From: Nitrospirota bacterium
GTDB taxonomy: Bacteria > Nitrospirota > Thermodesulfovibrionia > Thermodesulfovibrionales > Dissulfurispiraceae
Assembly: GCA_021847795.1 (NCBI GenBank)
Contig: JAJZPZ010000008.1
Span: 1-49,271 of the forward strand
DNA: 49,271 bases
Reading direction: 5' to 3'
The position numbers and the translations under genes are program-made. Below are positions 41,092 through 49,213 of this stretch, one piece after another. A model generated the notes under the pieces. It was not told the origin of the DNA. It saw nothing but the letters and a program-made list of their open reading frames with translations, and did not search any database. Position 1 is the stretch's first letter. Each line of letters begins with the position of its first letter.

Positions 41092-42516
41092 CTAGTTCTT
41101 TCTTACCCATGTGAGCGGGACCTTTCCTTTATGCGGTGAATCGTTGCTTCTTTTCATTATCTCTTCTGCCGCGCTCATGCCGGATTCCATCGCATGGTCC
41201 ATATTGTAATAGCGGAATTTGCCGACCCTGCCCGCGATATGCAGGTTGCTGAACTTGTTGAGATAATTGTAGATGCTTTCGCAGATCCCGGCGTATCCGA
41301 TCTCAAAGAGGGGATATGCCTTCGGCGCCCTCACGACACAACTGTCGATCACCTCGCTCTGTTGAATAAACCCGAGTTGTTCAAGGGTTTTTGCCGCAAT
41401 GCCCGCAAGGTCACCATCGCTTTTGTTCCAGATTGCATCACCCACGGTGCTGAAAAATTCCGCTACGATAAGCGTCTTGCCCGGGGGGGCCATTTTGGCG
41501 CTCCAGTTTGTCGGCTCGTGTATTCTTCCCAGGGGGATCTTCTGTTCGGGCAGGTATATCCAGGTCTGGTCAGTGACCCTCTCCCGGTCTATCATAAGTG
41601 TCACCACCACGAGGTCCCTGAATTTAAGGTGCGCCGCCGCTTCCAGGATATGCCTGGGCGGCGCCGGCCTGAGCACGCGGACCAGCTTAGTAATCGGTAT
41701 GCTCGATATGAATTCATCTCCCCCGATGATGCTGCAGCCCGAGGGCCCCTTCACTTCGATGCTGTCGATATGGTATGCGGAGTGGTAGATCCGCTCGACT
41801 TCCGTGCCGGTAAAGACGGCATTATACTTTTCGATCTCTTCCTTGAACCTTTCCGAAATACGCCCGATCCCCAGCTCCGGGTAGTCGAACCTGTCTACAA
41901 GGCTCGGGATGTCCCTGCCGCTGAACTTGAAAAAGGCGTTCTTGACAGCTCCTGCCAGGGAGAGTCCCCGGATGCGCTGGGCCACCCAGTCCACGCTTAT
42001 CCTGCTGCAGTCGATGCCCCATACTTTCTCGCTGTATTCCTTGAAATAGATGTTGAACATCGTCCTCCCGAAATTGCTGACCACCCAGTCTTCAAGGGAA
42101 AGCTGCTCAGGGCTTCCTTTTAACCTCCTGGCCCGCTCTGCGATATAATCGGAAATGATTTTCAGGGTGGTAGGTATACCGAGGCCGAACAGGGCGTTCA
42201 GGGGTTTCAGCGGGTAGTCGAAATACCTGTTCCGCAGGAAGATCTTGCTCTTCCTCGGCACGGAGACCATCTCTCCGTCCATCAGTTCCTTTACAAGCTT
42301 GTTGGTCTCTTCATTCTTGGTGAAAAAGCGGTGTCCTCCCAGGTCAAACCGGAACCCGTTATGGACAACCGTCCTGGAAAGGCCTCCCACAAAGGCGTCC
42401 CGTTCGATTACTTTTACCCTGAACCCGGCTTTTGTAAGGGAGTATCCTGCGGAGAGCCCTGTAAGGCCGCCCCCTGCGACTATGATGGTTTTTTCTCTTT
42501 CAGTTGGATGGTCCAT
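41092..42516 (-). CDS. FAD/NAD(P)-dependent oxidoreductase (protoporphyrinogen oxidase/UDP-galactopyranose mutase-like)
   Basis: The 474-residue flavoprotein has an N-terminal dinucleotide-binding motif IIVAGGGLTGLSAGYSLTKA, then VIERDAFVGGLSRT and FDLGGHRFF, matching the amine-oxidase/UDP-galactopyranose mutase-like group found in polysaccharide gene clusters. The C-terminal FAD segment is LHIAGRVGKFRYYNMDHAME, the R-YYN-D pattern of UGM-like proteins. It probably acts on a sugar nucleotide or lipid-linked substrate. It is in an operon with the downstream radical SAM enzyme. Confidence 0.9.
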   Translation of the reverse strand: MDHPTEREKTIIVAGGGLTGLSAGYSLTKAGFRVKVIERDAFVGGLSRTVVHNGFRFDLGGHRFFTKNEETNKLVKELMDGEMVSVPRKSKIFLRNRYFDYPLKPLNALFGLGIPTTLKIISDYIAERARRLKGSPEQLSLEDWVVSNFGRTMFNIYFKEYSEKVWGIDCSRISVDWVAQRIRGLSLAGAVKNAFFKFSGRDIPSLVDRFDYPELGIGRISERFKEEIEKYNAVFTGTEVERIYHSAYHIDSIEVKGPSGCSIIGGDEFISSIPITKLVRVLRPAPPRHILEAAAHLKFRDLVVVTLMIDRERVTDQTWIYLPEQKIPLGRIHEPTNWSAKMAPPGKTLIVAEFFSTVGDAIWNKSDGDLAGIAAKTLEQLGFIQQSEVIDSCVVRAPKAYPLFEIGYAGICESIYNYLNKFSNLHIAGRVGKFRYYNMDHAMESGMSAAEEIMKRSNDSPHKGKVPLTWVRKN

Positions 42517-42555
42517 AAATATTACCGGGATTATTGCACAGGGGAAAGCTATCAG

Positions 42556-42789
42556 TCAAAAACCGCATTTGCAGGAAGTGCCCGATATCTTTAAAAGACA
42601 AAATCCCTCCTTCTCCTCAATGGCTGCCCTGAGCCCGCACATCGCAACATAGGCCTTTGCCCTTTTTGCATCCCGCCTTGTCCTGAGCAGCACCTCCAGG
42701 GAGACCTCCCTGTTGCAGTGCTGCGCGAATATGTCCCTGAGCTTTATCAAAAGCTCTTTGGCTCCGGTCTCGCGGCCATCAATATTCAT
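42556..42789 (-). CDS. small hypothetical protein with C-terminal CKC motif
   Basis: The start is taken as ATG 42789 (MNIDGRETGAKELLIKLRDI); a TTG at 42813 is possible, and the ribosome site is weak. The 77-residue product is mainly helical (LEVLLRTRRDAKRAKAYVAM, ending in CGL) and ends FCLLKISGTSCKCGF, a C-x-C tail that could be redox active or metal binding. No family is recognised. It lies between the yedE terminator and the FAD oxidoreductase operon, 39 bases from the latter. Confidence 0.65.
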   Translation of the reverse strand: MNIDGRETGAKELLIKLRDIFAQHCNREVSLEVLLRTRRDAKRAKAYVAMCGLRAAIEEKEGFCLLKISGTSCKCGF

Positions 42790-42831
42790 TGTATAATCTT
42801 TTCGGCAGTCCAAAGATTTTTCCCGTGAAGT

Positions 42832-42873
42832 AAAAAAAACGGGAGAATCGTAGAATATCCTCCCGTTTTTTTT
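42832..42873. terminator. bidirectional intrinsic terminator after the yedE-like gene
   Basis: A run of eight A then CGGGAG (42840-42845) pairs with CTCCCG and a run of eight T (42860-42873) around a 14-base loop. It follows the YeeE/YedE stop (42889) on the minus strand and would work in both directions. Confidence 0.9.
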
Positions 42874-42888
42874 ATTGAAAGGAACCCC

Positions 42889-43965
42889 TTAATCCTGCAT
42901 CGGTTTAATGAATCTGAAGTACACCATGGTCCAGTTGCCCAGGATCATGGCTATCAGCGCGCTGATGCTTCCCAGGGAGAGCGTAGACGCCCCGGTGAGG
43001 CCCTGTCCGATATTACATCCGCCTGCCACGACAGCGCTGAACCCCATCAAAAGGCTTCCGAGAAAGATGGGAACCAGTTCCTGCGCTGAGCAGAGCTTCC
43101 AGGTGAACTCCTTTAATATCTTGGCGCTGATGAAAGATCCCAGGGGAACCCCGATAATGAAAAATTCGGCCCAGGTCACTTTAAAGGGTCCGATATCAGC
43201 CATGGGGAAGAATTTAGACTGTGCGTCCCCGGTGAGGATGCTGTAGAAAAGCTCTCCGGTCGGGGTGGTGAAGTTCATCCCCCTTGCAAAGCCGCCGCCC
43301 CAGTATTGGGATGCCCAGAAGGTAAGCACGCCGGCCAGGCCGAGGAAAAGGCCTGTTACGGACCAGTAAAGACCTTTCTGCTTGCCAAGGGAGAACGGTT
43401 TATCTTTCAGTACGGAAATGAATATCACAACGGCTATCACCGCGATCACGGCCCACTTGATGGTCATGCCGTCGCCGATGATCTGCCATAGAGTAGTATT
43501 CGTTTTCCCTGCTATCGGGAATGTAACGCTCCTCATGGCCGCATTGACAGGGGCAAGGACGCCGTGGGTAGTTGCGCCGATGCCGACGAAAAAGCCGAGG
43601 ATGGCGACTCCTGCCGGAAGCTCCCCCTGCCCGAACTTGAAGACGATCCCGCTTCCGCATCCGCTGGCGAGCACCATGCCGAGCCCGAAGAGATAGCCGC
43701 CGACAATATTGGCTATCGGATAGAACGTCTGGCTTTTCAACTCCATAAAGCCCATATCGCCAAGAAGGTTGGCGCCAACGATCATGACCCCGAGGGCGAT
43801 CAGGAAACTACGGAACAGAGTTAAGTCCTGAATGAAAATAGTGTCTCTAAAAGCAGAATTCATGCAGAACCTGCCGCGCTGCAGGACAAGTCCTACAATG
43901 CCCCCACAGATCAAACCGGAAATGATAAACCCGAAGGTCACACTGTTTACTATACTCTCTTCCAT
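42889..43965 (-). CDS. YeeE/YedE family membrane transporter
   Basis: The 358-residue integral membrane protein has about nine helices. Family motifs are LQRGRFCMNSAFRD (Cys-containing motif near the N-terminus), YLFGLGMVLASGCGSGIVFK (first GCGSG motif) and LLMGFSAVVAGGCNIGQGL (second GGCNIGQG motif). Homologues such as TsuA import thiosulfate through the pair of Cys motifs, and other members are linked to selenium metabolism (YedE/FdhT). Either sulfur- or selenium-compound uptake is plausible here, given the sulfur proteins and candidate selenoproteins in the window. The ATG follows GGGGAGGTAAA. It has a TTGACA promoter and its own terminator, so it is monocistronic. Confidence 0.92.
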   Translation of the reverse strand: MEESIVNSVTFGFIISGLICGGIVGLVLQRGRFCMNSAFRDTIFIQDLTLFRSFLIALGVMIVGANLLGDMGFMELKSQTFYPIANIVGGYLFGLGMVLASGCGSGIVFKFGQGELPAGVAILGFFVGIGATTHGVLAPVNAAMRSVTFPIAGKTNTTLWQIIGDGMTIKWAVIAVIAVVIFISVLKDKPFSLGKQKGLYWSVTGLFLGLAGVLTFWASQYWGGGFARGMNFTTPTGELFYSILTGDAQSKFFPMADIGPFKVTWAEFFIIGVPLGSFISAKILKEFTWKLCSAQELVPIFLGSLLMGFSAVVAGGCNIGQGLTGASTLSLGSISALIAMILGNWTMVYFRFIKPMQD

Positions 43966-43998
43966 GCTTTTTACCTCCCCAGTAAGGTTTTTATCGAT

Positions 43999-44028
43999 AG
44001 TATAGGAATATGCCTTTTAATTTGTCAA
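43999..44028 (-). promoter_or_regulatory. promoter of the YeeE/YedE gene
   Basis: TTGACA (44023-44028) and TATACT (43999-44004) are spaced 18 bases apart on the minus strand, just upstream of the strong ribosome site of the gene. Confidence 0.65.
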
Positions 44029-44084
44029 TTAGACGTTAGATGTAATTATAGGCATATATAGCGTTCCGGCTGGTGGAATGTTCA

Positions 44085-45776
44085 CTAATAATAGACAGTA
44101 ACCAGTATCTGGCTTATGAACAGGTCATCGGAAAGGGAGAAGTCCTTTACGGCAGGTAAATTCTTAATTCTCTCCCTGGCGGCAGCAGGAAACCCTCTGC
44201 CGGGCTTATCCGATATGATTACGACTGCCGGGCTATACTTGCCGGCGGGAGCCGGTCTGTAATAGGCAGGATTCCTGTATTCCCAGGTAAAGCGCAGGGG
44301 AGATTTCTCCCGCTCTTCCCTGGTAGGACGAGAGGGCGGATGGTAGTCATAACGAATGGTCTTTTTGGTAAAAATATCGAGAAGGGGCACGGATACGGCT
44401 GAGTTCAGCACGGGGTCTTCCAGGGGAAGGACAAAGACCTCGCAGGTATCTGCTCCCAGGGTGTCCAGGAATTCTCCTGCGGATTTTATGTTTGCGCTGC
44501 TCATTTTCTCCACTAAAGGAAGGTATGCGAACACTGCCACCACCAGCGAGCAGGCCATGGCGCAGAGGGCCGCGAACTGCCCTGTTTTTTTGTCGCCCAG
44601 CTCATTGAACCCGTAGGCCGCCATCAGCGCGAACATCGGGAACACCGGCATGGTATACCGTATCCTCTTGATCTGAAACACTAAGATTAGCAATACCGGC
44701 CAGATTGCGATCGCGTATTTCAGGTCTTTTTTCCGGAAGGCGCGATAGGTGGCGTAGAGTGCTGCAATTGTAATGAACGGGTGTGCCTGGAAAAAGAAGG
44801 TCGACAGGAAACTCTCTCCCCATCGCTTCAGTCCGGGTTTCTGGTAGGTTATCAAAAAGCGTATCTGCTCCGAAAAGACATCGAATTTATACCATAGGAC
44901 TATTCCAATGAACAGTGAGGAAATGAAAGCAACTGCAAACCCCCTGAATAGTATTGTCTTCCGTCTGTTTCCTGACTCCTGAACTATATAAACAAAAAAT
45001 ATGATGACGATACCGGAGAGCATCAGCCAGGCAGAGTACTTGGAGAAAAATGCCAGGAACAGGGAAAAAGATGAAGCAGGGACCCACAGCCTGCCGTGTT
45101 TCAGCGCCATGATCGACGTGTAGACCGAGAGCGTGAGCAGGAACATTGTGGGCACATCAACCAGCATCAGCGGCGCCTGGGACAGAATGTACGGCATGCT
45201 GAGGAGGGAAAGTCCTGCATATATGCCAACCTCCTTGCCCCAGAGTTCTTTTCCGAGAAAATACGTTGCCACAATGGTCAGGGAGAAAAGAGAAGTGGTG
45301 AAAATCTGGATGTATATCCGTGCCTCTCCGAAAAAGGCAAAGATCAGCCCGTAGAGAAAGGGGATAAGCGGCATGTCGGTCCAGGCAGGGATGTCCCTGC
45401 CCCATTCCCTCAGGAAATAGCCGGCCCCATAAACGGCAAGGTGCTTTGCCTGGATGAAATACCGTGAAGCGTCCACTATGGTTTCTGATTCCCTCCAGAA
45501 GAGCGCAGCAACCGCAAAAGACAGGATAAAGAGAAATGCCGCGGGCGACCTTTCCGGGAGTTGGGCCTTTGCCGCCAGGTATGCGAGAATGATCCCGGCT
45601 GCAAGCAGGATGAAAATGCGGGACAAGGCAACACTATCGGCTGCGCCGGAGAATGCCCAGTCCCAGCTGGTAAGGCGGTTGTCGTCGAGCGAGCGGAAGG
45701 TAAGCAGGAGTGCAAAGAATAGGAGCGCCAGGAAAGAAACGAACAGGATATTTTTATTTTCCAGGAGCTTTTTCAG
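44085..45776 (-). CDS. ArnT/PMT-type glycosyltransferase (family 39-like), disturbed 5' end
   Basis: This large membrane protein has about 11-12 helices and the GT39/GT83 layout: an early extracytoplasmic acidic loop (DIPAWTDMPLIPFLYGL) and a periplasmic C-terminal domain. Such enzymes move sugars from polyprenyl phosphate to lipid or protein. The only standard in-frame start is TTG 45626, which would drop a convincing first helix (NILFVSFLALLFFALLLTF) that lies in frame upstream. In-frame coding-like sequence continues to a CTG at 45776. The operon context points to ATG 45835, overlapping the stop of the preceding gene with a GGTGATC ribosome site. That ATG leads into another frame stopping at 45773. 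A -1 shift between 45835 and 45775 would join them. It is either a sequencing indel or a real frameshift. Confidence 0.8.
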   Translation of the reverse strand: MKKLLENKNILFVSFLALLFFALLLTFRSLDDNRLTSWDWAFSGAADSVALSRIFILLAAGIILAYLAAKAQLPERSPAAFLFILSFAVAALFWRESETIVDASRYFIQAKHLAVYGAGYFLREWGRDIPAWTDMPLIPFLYGLIFAFFGEARIYIQIFTTSLFSLTIVATYFLGKELWGKEVGIYAGLSLLSMPYILSQAPLMLVDVPTMFLLTLSVYTSIMALKHGRLWVPASSFSLFLAFFSKYSAWLMLSGIVIIFFVYIVQESGNRRKTILFRGFAVAFISSLFIGIVLWYKFDVFSEQIRFLITYQKPGLKRWGESFLSTFFFQAHPFITIAALYATYRAFRKKDLKYAIAIWPVLLILVFQIKRIRYTMPVFPMFALMAAYGFNELGDKKTGQFAALCAMACSLVVAVFAYLPLVEKMSSANIKSAGEFLDTLGADTCEVFVLPLEDPVLNSAVSVPLLDIFTKKTIRYDYHPPSRPTREEREKSPLRFTWEYRNPAYYRPAPAGKYSPAVVIISDKPGRGFPAAARERIKNLPAVKDFSLSDDLFISQILVTVYY

Positions 45777-45828
45777 TTGTCTGCCTTTTCCGGATGCGCC
45801 CCTTTTGCCGGGCGGTTTTCTGCCCTCT

Positions 45829-45999
45829 TTACCATGAGATCACCCGGTCGCAGAGGAAAACAGCATCGATAATGTCCTCGTAGGAGGAATCCCTTTTGGC
45901 AAGGTCGATGATCCTGATTTCGTTCAGCCCTGCCTGAACGCCTGTTATCTCATCAGATAAGTGCGTCGGCCCGTCGTTCAATATATGGAGGATTTTCAC
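45829..45999 (-). CDS. 56-aa DsrH/TusB-like small protein
   Basis: This gene is too short for usual cut-offs. GTG 45999 follows AAAAAGG. The product reads KILHILNDGPTHLSDEI, then NEIRIIDLAKRDSSYEDIID and ends CDRVISW. The start and the C-terminal I-x-x-(A/S)DRV-I-S-W pattern resemble DsrH/TusB-type or companion DsrE-operon proteins. It lies 15 bases after the DsrE-like gene, and its TAA overlaps the ATG of the following glycosyltransferase. It has one Cys (CDRV). A role in sulfur relay is inferred only from the neighbour. Confidence 0.7.
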   Translation of the reverse strand: MKILHILNDGPTHLSDEITGVQAGLNEIRIIDLAKRDSSYEDIIDAVFLCDRVISW

Positions 46000-46014
46000 C
46001 GGATAACCTTTTTC

Positions 46015-46317
46015 TTACAGCACGATGACCCTGTCCGCTTTATTTACCATGACCGCATTGTCATACTGGCTCCCCCGGGTGATGGTCCGGGGAATTTGAT
46101 CGGCAGGGATGTTCAGGGCTTTTGCATTATAGTCGCAAAAGCTCGCAGTGACGCCCTCCGATGCGCAGAGATCGCAGAAGGAGGAGGCCCCGAGTATTTT
46201 CGTGCCGGCGTCCATAAGGAAAATTATGACCTTGTGCCCCCTGGAGAGGGCCGCCCTGGATAAGCCGATTACTTCATCGGAGTGCCTGTCTGTATTGACA
46301 AGAATGCCGAGTACCAT
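46015..46317 (-). CDS. DsrE/DsrF-like family protein
   Basis: The start is ATG 46317 (MVLGILVNTDRHSDEVIGLS). The frame is open to 46365, but the start fits the DsrE fold: a strand, then VIGLSRAALSRGHKVIIFLMDAGTKIL, then conserved cysteines in SSFCDLCASEGVTASFCDYN. DsrE-type subunits bind or relay persulfide sulfur during sulfur oxidation or reduction and tRNA thiolation. It is the first gene of a tight operon with the 56-residue protein and the glycosyltransferase. The last 20 residues (QYDNAVMVNKADRVIVL) are as in the family. Confidence 0.82.
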   Translation of the reverse strand: MVLGILVNTDRHSDEVIGLSRAALSRGHKVIIFLMDAGTKILGASSFCDLCASEGVTASFCDYNAKALNIPADQIPRTITRGSQYDNAVMVNKADRVIVL

Positions 46318-46621
46318 GGTTTGTGCTCTAGTTTCTCCCGAATAAAGGAGAAATGTCAATTTCACCCCCCCTCTGCACTATGAGTCGCATGGACCTGCGC
46401 CTTTCCGGGGAGGTTGGGAGGGGTTACTACGGAATTCTTTAATTTCATCGTTGACGGACCACTAGTTGGTAACAGTGGGGGTGGTACTGACCCCTCAACA
46501 ATAAGACTTCGCTTGGTATAATGCGAATATAACAGTCCGCTTGCTATTTTGATGCAATTGCCCTGTATTCAGGCCAGTACGCCATTATGGCAACACAGAA
46601 AGGTGTTACAATAGACGAAGT
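46318..46621. other. 304-bp divergent intergenic region
   Basis: No supported gene. GGGGGTGGTACTGACCCC (46481-46498) is a short imperfect palindrome that recalls the GGGGTCAG termini of the RAYT-derived element at 22819 but has no partner. TACAAT (about 46608-46613), just before the rlpA ATG, is a plausible -10. Confidence 0.4.
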
Positions 46622-47320
46622 ATGAGCTCTCTGCATAAACGCCTCTTTTCTTTGGTGGCCTATGCGGCTGCTACAGGGTTTGTGGTGGCCGGTTGCTCCC
46701 TCATTACTGCGCCGTATCATGCCGTTAAAGGCGTGACACAGGGAGGGGTATGGATTGTAAAAACAACCTATAAGGTTACCGCGGGGACCACAAAAACCAT
46801 CTATAAAATTGGTGAATACACATACGAAGTAGTGAAGGCTCCCATCAATTGGGCATTGACACACAAAGAAATTGAGAGCATCGATGGCCTTCCGGTGAAA
46901 GAGGCTATACGGCAGGGTGAAGTCAAAACTGCGCCGTATGTTGTCTCAGGGAAAAGATACGTCCCGATGTCGCCGGAAAATGCCGCGAGTTATAAGGAAG
47001 AGGGGATTGCATCGTGGTATGGATATGAGAGCGGCAGGATGACTGCAAACGGCGAGGCTTTCAATCCGGGCGGCTTGTCGGCAGCGCACAAATATCTGCC
47101 CATTCCCATGTTTGTGAAGGTGACAAACCTTGAAAACAGCAAATTCATTGTCGTGAGGGTAAATGATCGCGGACCTTTTCCGAGCAAGTATAATTCCAGG
47201 TCAGGGGAAAGGATCATTGATCTCAGCATGGGGGCTGCCAAGCAGCTGGATTTTTACGGCAGGGGCGTTGCCTGCGTGCGGGTTGAAGCAATACAGGTTA
47301 AAGATGAATCCCATTTGTAA
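46622..47320 (+). CDS. rlpA: septal ring lytic transglycosylase RlpA-like lipoprotein
   Basis: The 232-residue lipoprotein has the signal sequence LFSLVAYAAATGFVVAGC with lipobox VAGC, Cys 25 being the anchor. Residues about 30-90 are a linker with repeated TTYKVTAGTTKTIYKIG-like strands. The double-psi beta-barrel RlpA domain (about 128-225) has EEGIASWYGYESGRMTANGE, LPIPMFVKVTNLENSKFIVV, VRVNDRGPFPSK and RIIDLSMGAAKQL. These include the His-less DRGPF and D-L-S-xxAA motifs of the active groove. There is no SPOR domain. The enzyme cleaves denuded peptidoglycan strands during division. Confidence 0.93.
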   Translation: MSSLHKRLFSLVAYAAATGFVVAGCSLITAPYHAVKGVTQGGVWIVKTTYKVTAGTTKTIYKIGEYTYEVVKAPINWALTHKEIESIDGLPVKEAIRQGEVKTAPYVVSGKRYVPMSPENAASYKEEGIASWYGYESGRMTANGEAFNPGGLSAAHKYLPIPMFVKVTNLENSKFIVVRVNDRGPFPSKYNSRSGERIIDLSMGAAKQLDFYGRGVACVRVEAIQVKDESHL

Positions 47321-47633
47321 AGCGATAAGGGGACCTTAGTGCGGCAAACGCATCAGAGCGCCCGGCGCATGAGTAACTTCCTGAGATTGCCGCTCGCCAA
47401 TGTTAATCGGCAGTTAAGAATGACCCACAATAAGCGTCTAATTATGACCCATGCTCCCGCAAACAAAAAGATATTCATACAAAAGCTTATCATCATCCGG
47501 ACCGGAGCAAAATTCAGTGCCGATCATGCCCTAAGGCGGGTCAAACGCCCATGCCTGTTAACAAAATGAAGGATTAACGGTAGGAATGGTGCATAATCAC
47601 ACCCTGCTTATACTCAGATATAAAGTAAGAATA
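47321..47633. other. 313-bp region with probable IS21-family end remnant
   Basis: No gene is supported. TGTTAATCGGCAGTTAAGAA followed by TGACCCAC (47401-47428), and the nearby repeat AATTATGACCCATG (47441-47454), match the left-end organisation of IS21-like elements, where TGTTAATCGGC and repeated TGACCCA motifs form the transposase-binding sites. No transposase genes follow, so it would be a solo end. The remainder shows nothing I can identify. Confidence 0.4.
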
Positions 47634-47915
47634 TTATCTTGCTGTGCTATGTAGTTCTTCCTCGATCTTTTCAGCTAAGAGCATCTTCAAAAGTGATTGA
47701 TAGGGTATGTCCTTTTTATTTGCAAGGAGTTTGAGGTGTTCGATAAGAGATTCCGGCAGCCGGATTGAGATAGTTCTTGTGGAAGGTTTCAGATTTGCAA
47801 AGACCACAGGCTTAGCCTTTGAATAGTCCACATACTCAGTAGAATCGTGTGTTGACCAGAATTCCGCTTCCTCCTCTTCGTTCTTAAATTTCGGTATTTT
47901 CTTTAACTTGCTCAT
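47634..47915 (-). CDS. brnA: BrnA family antitoxin
   Basis: The 93-residue protein has the BrnA pattern: KIPKFKNEEEEAEFWSTHDS at the N-terminus and a ribbon-helix-helix DNA-binding C-terminal half (RTISIRLPESLIEHLKLLAN, IPYQSLLKMLLAEKIEEEL). It neutralises BrnT and represses the operon. Its ATG lies 32 bases inside the end of the toxin gene, as is typical of brnTA. The operator is probably the palindrome over the -10 element (48212-48230). Confidence 0.92.
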   Translation of the reverse strand: MSKLKKIPKFKNEEEEAEFWSTHDSTEYVDYSKAKPVVFANLKPSTRTISIRLPESLIEHLKLLANKKDIPYQSLLKMLLAEKIEEELHSTAR

Positions 47916-48207
47916 ATGCTTTCCTCTCTCTTCGGTTCATATCCCGTGCTGAGATCACTCTGATTCTCTTCCCTCGTAAGGTAAAGACAACAAAAAGCAA
48001 CCTGTGAGTATCTGTTTTGCCTAATGCAAAATATCTATTCTCCTGTATCGAATGGAGTTCATCTTTATTGACGATGATCGGTTCGTTGAAAAACACCTCT
48101 TCACATCCGATATGAGAGACTCTATGTTTTTCCCAGTTCTTGCTGACATTCCCTTCGTTCCATTCAAAGCCCTGGGCAAGCGCTAAAATCCTGGTCCAAT
48201 CTTCCAT
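47884..48207 (-). CDS. brnT: BrnT family ribonuclease toxin
   Basis: The 107-residue protein has the BrnT (RelE-like fold) motifs FEWNEGNVSKNWEKHRVSH (the WDxxKxxxNxxKHGVSF-type motif), EVFFNEP, RYFALGKTDTHRLLFVVFTL and RVISARDMNRRERKAYEQ, with the catalytic Arg/Arg residues in the last segment. The toxin cleaves RNA and inhibits translation. At 107 residues it is slightly longer than average. It is first in the operon, with the antitoxin second, as usual for this type. Confidence 0.93.
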   Translation of the reverse strand: MEDWTRILALAQGFEWNEGNVSKNWEKHRVSHIGCEEVFFNEPIIVNKDELHSIQENRYFALGKTDTHRLLFVVFTLRGKRIRVISARDMNRRERKAYEQVKENTEI

Positions 48208-48211
48208 TTCT

Positions 48212-48250
48212 GTATATATCCAATATATACGATAAACGTGCTTTTGTCAA
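48212..48250 (-). promoter_or_regulatory. brnTA promoter with overlapping palindromic operator
   Basis: On the minus strand TTGACA (48245-48250) and TATATT (48222-48227) are spaced 17 bases apart. An 8-bp inverted repeat, GTATATAT-N3-ATATATAC (48212-48230), covers the -10 and start region, where BrnA or the BrnTA complex would be expected to bind. Confidence 0.75.
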
Positions 48251-48411
48251 TTGATTCAAAATTTTAAGATGATTATCGGTGATTGAAACAGTTCGCTCTG
48301 TGAGAGCTCGGGGTCACTGTAAAGCTAATCTACTGCAAAACTTTTTTGTCTTATTCAGTATACAGCTTTATTATCTGAGCATACGATTTTATTCTTTTTG
48401 GACACTGTTGT

Positions 48412-49167
48412 TCACTCCTTGCCCAGCTTTCGGTCGATCTGGCTGCAGATGCCGTGCAGCATTTTCAGCTCCCAGTCGGTGATCCCCGATCTGCCGACAA
48501 AGTGCTTCAGGTTTTCCATGATCTGCCTTTGAATGTCCCTGTCGCCCCGTGGAAGATAATCAAGGAGGATAAGCGTTTCGGCTATTCTTTCAAATAGGAA
48601 CGTCAGTTCCCCATGTCCGATAAGTCGCTCTCTTTTTCTTGTTTTGCCCTGCGCTGCACCCAGCCCCTCTTCGCTGCAGTGTAGTTTTGAAAGCTCGTAG
48701 GCCACCACCATTACCGCATGTGACAGGTTCAGCGACGGATGCGCTTTGTTGGCCGGAATGGTGAGAAGGAGACCGCATTCGCCGACCTCATCATTGTAAA
48801 GCCCCCTGTCCTCTCTTCCGAACAGGAGCGCAATCTTGTTCTCAGGAAGCGCATCGCACAGCTTTTCCACTCCTTTGTCCAGGGGAAGGCTCAACCCGCG
48901 CCTCTTGCCTGCCCTTCGCGCCACTCCCACCACCAGCGTTTTGTCCTCAAGCGCATCGGCAAGGCTGTTGTAAACCTTTGCCCCTTCAAGCACATCTAGG
49001 GAGTTGTGGGCAAAGCGCTGTGCCTCATCCGTAATCACGGGAGGGGGGTTAACCAGGCAAAGATTTTTAAAACCCATGTTTTTCATAGCGCGTGCCGACG
49101 CGCCGATATTGCCCGATTCCTTCGGCTCGACAAGCACAAAATGTATTTTATCTTTCCAGGTTTTCAT
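48412..49167 (-). CDS. trmJ: tRNA (cytidine/uridine-2'-O)-methyltransferase TrmJ
   Basis: The 251-residue SPOUT methyltransferase has the TrmJ motifs VLVEPKESGNIGASARAMKN (motif 1, with catalytic Arg in SARAM), ALLFGREDRGL (motif 2) and IPANKAHPSLNLSHAVMVVA (motif 3, knot). The C-terminal helical extension is typical of TrmJ rather than TrmL (TFLFERIAETLILLDYLPRG, then IMENLKHFVGRSGITDWELK). TrmJ methylates the ribose at position 32 of tRNAs. The 200 bases between it and brnT hold nothing else I can identify. Confidence 0.92.
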   Translation of the reverse strand: MKTWKDKIHFVLVEPKESGNIGASARAMKNMGFKNLCLVNPPPVITDEAQRFAHNSLDVLEGAKVYNSLADALEDKTLVVGVARRAGKRRGLSLPLDKGVEKLCDALPENKIALLFGREDRGLYNDEVGECGLLLTIPANKAHPSLNLSHAVMVVAYELSKLHCSEEGLGAAQGKTRKRERLIGHGELTFLFERIAETLILLDYLPRGDRDIQRQIMENLKHFVGRSGITDWELKMLHGICSQIDRKLGKE

Positions 49168-49213
49168 AGTTAGTTTCTGTTGCTAAAGCCTATTTTCCCG
49201 TTGAATTTGTTTC

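Noticed and set aside
46481-46498. GGGGGTGGTACTGACCCC as a second RAYT-element terminus
   Set aside because: Only a short imperfect palindrome with no partner and no transposase sequence nearby.
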